A stretch of DNA of 8,030 nucleotides, taken from positions 1-8,030 of the forward strand of contig USIC01000028.1 in NCBI GenBank assembly GCA_900554555.1, read 5' to 3'. The notes below the pieces were generated by a model. The model saw nothing but the letters and a program-made list of their open reading frames with translations, was not told where the DNA came from and ran no database searches. The translations under genes were made by a program, and so were the position numbers. This document shows positions 6,576 through 8,030 of this stretch, in pieces (within the stretch, counting starts at the first letter, position 1; every line of letters begins with the position of its first letter). This DNA comes from an uncultured Solobacterium sp. (GTDB lineage Bacteria > Bacillota_I > Bacilli_A > Erysipelotrichales > Erysipelotrichaceae).

Positions 6576-7532
6576 TTAGAATTCTACGCCTTCCATTGTC
6601 TTCTTTAAGACAGCTGCAGATTCAGATAGCTTTGCACGTTCCTCTTCACTCAGGGAGATTGGCACCAATTCTTCAACACCATTTCTGCCGACGATTGCTG
6701 GAACACTTAGAGATACATCACTAATACCATACTCACCATGTAATGCAGTTGATACAGGTAAGATAGACTTTTCATCACGTAAGATTGCACGACAGATTCT
6801 TACAACCGACATTGCAATTCCGTAGTAAGTAGCATTCTTTCTTTCAATAATCTTATACGCAGCGTTCTTAACATCTTCTGCGATATCTTCTTGTGCAACC
6901 TTCATGTCAAGGTCACCACCCATACCTCTTAACGCGAAGAAGTCAGCGAGTGGAACACCTGATACATTTGCCATAGACCATGTGCAGATTTCAGAGTCAC
7001 CATGTTCACCGATAACATATGCGTGAACAGAACGTGAGTCAACATCCAAACGTGTTCCCAATAGATATCTTAAACGTGCGGAGTCTAATACAGTACCTGA
7101 GCCAAATACACGATTCTCTGGCATGCCAGAAGCTTTCTGTGCATAGTACGTTAGGATATCAACTGGATTAGCTACAATCAATAAGATTCCTTCAGGATTT
7201 TGTGCTTTGATTTCAGCCATAATACCAGAGTGAATCTGGATATTCTTCTTGATTAAGTCAAGACGTGTTTCTCCTGGCTTTTGGGCAGCACCAGCTGTAA
7301 CGATAATGATAGCCGCATCCTTGATATCGGAATAATCACCGGCATAGATATTCATTGGAGAACTGATTGAAGTGCCATGACCAATATCCATAGCTTCTCC
7401 TTCAGCCTTAGCACGATTTACATCTAATAAAACCATTTCTGAAAATAGACCGCTTTGCATTAGGGCAAATGCGCTAGAAGAACCAACGAATCCACAACCT
7501 ACAACTGCGACTTTACGAAAATTAATACTCAT
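6576..7532 (-). CDS. ldh: L-lactate dehydrogenase, NAD-dependent
   Basis: A 318-residue cytoplasmic enzyme, normal length for bacterial LDH. It reduces pyruvate to L-lactate and regenerates NAD+ in fermentation. The Rossmann motif is GCGFVG (12-17), with D37 after the second strand indicating NAD rather than NADP. The mobile active-site loop is QKPGETR (84-90); Q84 at the substrate-specificity position points to lactate and not malate, since malate dehydrogenases have Arg there. N122 (ANPVD), R153 (DSARLR) and the catalytic histidine in GEHGDSE (H177) are present. AAAGGA lies 10 nt before the ATG at 7532. The gene is bounded by terminators on both sides and has its own -10 box, so it is probably monocistronic. 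I see no CRE-like or Rex-like operator I would defend. Confidence 0.95.
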   Translation of the reverse strand: MSINFRKVAVVGCGFVGSSSAFALMQSGLFSEMVLLDVNRAKAEGEAMDIGHGTSISSPMNIYAGDYSDIKDAAIIIVTAGAAQKPGETRLDLIKKNIQIHSGIMAEIKAQNPEGILLIVANPVDILTYYAQKASGMPENRVFGSGTVLDSARLRYLLGTRLDVDSRSVHAYVIGEHGDSEICTWSMANVSGVPLADFFALRGMGGDLDMKVAQEDIAEDVKNAAYKIIERKNATYYGIAMSVVRICRAILRDEKSILPVSTALHGEYGISDVSLSVPAIVGRNGVEELVPISLSEEERAKLSESAAVLKKTMEGVEF

Positions 7533-7568
7533 ATTTTATATATCCTTTCTGTTTTAAGATACGTTTCC

Positions 7569-7597
7569 ATTATAGGCATTTCTTTTTAAAAATACAC
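7569..7597 (-). promoter_or_regulatory. Likely promoter of the lactate dehydrogenase gene
   Basis: A perfect TATAAT on the minus strand (7574-7569) lies about 36 bp before the ldh start. The hexamer 17 bp further upstream, GTGTAT (7597-7592), is a weak -35. The promoter sits just downstream of the terminator of the preceding gene. Confidence 0.55.
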
Positions 7598-7609
7598 TTA
7601 ATGTAATTC

Positions 7610-7649
7610 AAAAAAACATCTTACAATTTGTTTTTCTTGTAAGATGTTT
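7610..7649 (-). terminator. Rho-independent terminator of the PhoU-domain gene
   Basis: A perfect 13-bp inverted repeat (7614-7626 with 7637-7649, arm AAACATCTTACAA) has a 10-nt loop. On the minus strand its descending arm runs into seven T (7616-7610). It begins 10 bp after the stop codon of the upstream gene. Confidence 0.9.
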
Positions 7650-7659
7650 CATATATCAA

Positions 7660-8030
7660 CTATTTTGTTGTTGTGTCTGTCAGTGTTGGATTAAAGCTAG
7701 CATCTACATAATCCAATAATGCTGACTTGGCAATATTACAACAGTGGTCACCCATACGCTCTAATGTACCAAGAATATCACAGTAGATAGAAGCAGCGAC
7801 AGAAGATTCACACTGGTTCTTAGACATACGTGTAAAATGTGCTTGACGAGCTACATACTCTGCCTTATCCATTTCTTCTTCTAACGCCATTAACTCTTCA
7901 TAGATAATCTTATCTTTTGTACGATACACCGCAATTGCCTTTGCGTACATTTCCTTGAACTTATCATACATCCCATTAATATCATGCATCGCAAAGGAAG
8001 TTAATCCACTACGATCCTCTTGAACCATCT
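7660..8030 (-). CDS. PhoU-domain protein, C-terminal part (probably Na/Pi cotransporter family)
   Basis: The frame is open to the right edge, so only about the last 123 residues are visible; the ATG at 8028 is most likely internal. The visible part is an all-helical PhoU repeat. It contains an acidic helix (EELMALEEEMDKAEYVARQAH) and the signature LERMGDHCCNIAKSAL, where the Glu and Asp of E-R-x-G-D-H are metal-ligand positions of PhoU proteins. The pattern HFTRM, then a Cys, then YCDILGTLERMGDH resembles the cytoplasmic PhoU tail of bacterial Na/Pi cotransporters more than free-standing PhoU (from recall of the families). If so, the missing N-terminal part would be a membrane transporter for phosphate. 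A stand-alone PhoU regulator remains possible. The gene ends in a strong terminator. Confidence 0.75.
   Translation of the reverse strand, partial: MVQEDRSGLTSFAMHDINGMYDKFKEMYAKAIAVYRTKDKIIYEELMALEEEMDKAEYVARQAHFTRMSKNQCESSVAASIYCDILGTLERMGDHCCNIAKSALLDYVDASFNPTLTDTTTK

Overview
The window looks like chromosomal DNA of a low-GC, Gram-positive, fermentative bacterium (Bacillota; an Erysipelotrichia-like anaerobe would fit, but that is inference). The basis is the AT-rich sequence, GGAG-type ribosome binding sites, a lipoteichoic-acid-synthase-type membrane sulfatase, a fermentative L-lactate dehydrogenase, a rubrerythrin and a SemiSWEET sugar transporter. I see no transposase, integrase, CRISPR array, tRNA or rRNA.

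Layout. At the left edge a minus-strand gene, cut by the window edge, encodes the N-terminal part of a membrane-fusion (HlyD/MacA-type) adaptor of an export system. A divergent intergenic region of about 165 bp separates it from two plus-strand genes: an LTA-synthase-family phosphoglycerol transferase (678-2675) and, 18 bp later, a protein with an N-terminal Mrr-type nuclease domain followed by about four membrane segments (2694-3644). The rest reads on the minus strand. From right to left these are a PhoU-domain protein cut by the window edge (probably the tail of a Na/Pi cotransporter), L-lactate dehydrogenase, SemiSWEET, rubrerythrin, and a fructokinase-type PfkB sugar kinase followed 16 bp later by a CpXC zinc-ribbon protein. 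The nuclease gene and the CpXC gene converge and overlap at their stop codons, inside a perfect hairpin.

How the genes work together. The PhoU-domain gene, ldh, the SemiSWEET gene and the rubrerythrin gene each end in their own intrinsic terminator, so they look like separately expressed units. Only the kinase and CpXC genes look like an operon on that strand. SemiSWEET, sugar kinase and LDH could form a short uptake, phosphorylation and fermentation route, because a facilitator delivers unphosphorylated sugar that needs a kinase; this is inference from proximity.

The strongest unusual signals are three. Both plus-strand genes lack a Shine-Dalgarno sequence and have TATAAT exactly 6 nt before the ATG, which suggests leaderless mRNAs. 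All six minus-strand genes with a visible start have a ribosome binding site. The Mrr-type nuclease is apparently membrane-tethered. A terminator-like hairpin encodes the C-termini of two convergent proteins and holds both stop codons in its loop. I do not see a clear new multi-gene defence or biosynthetic system.
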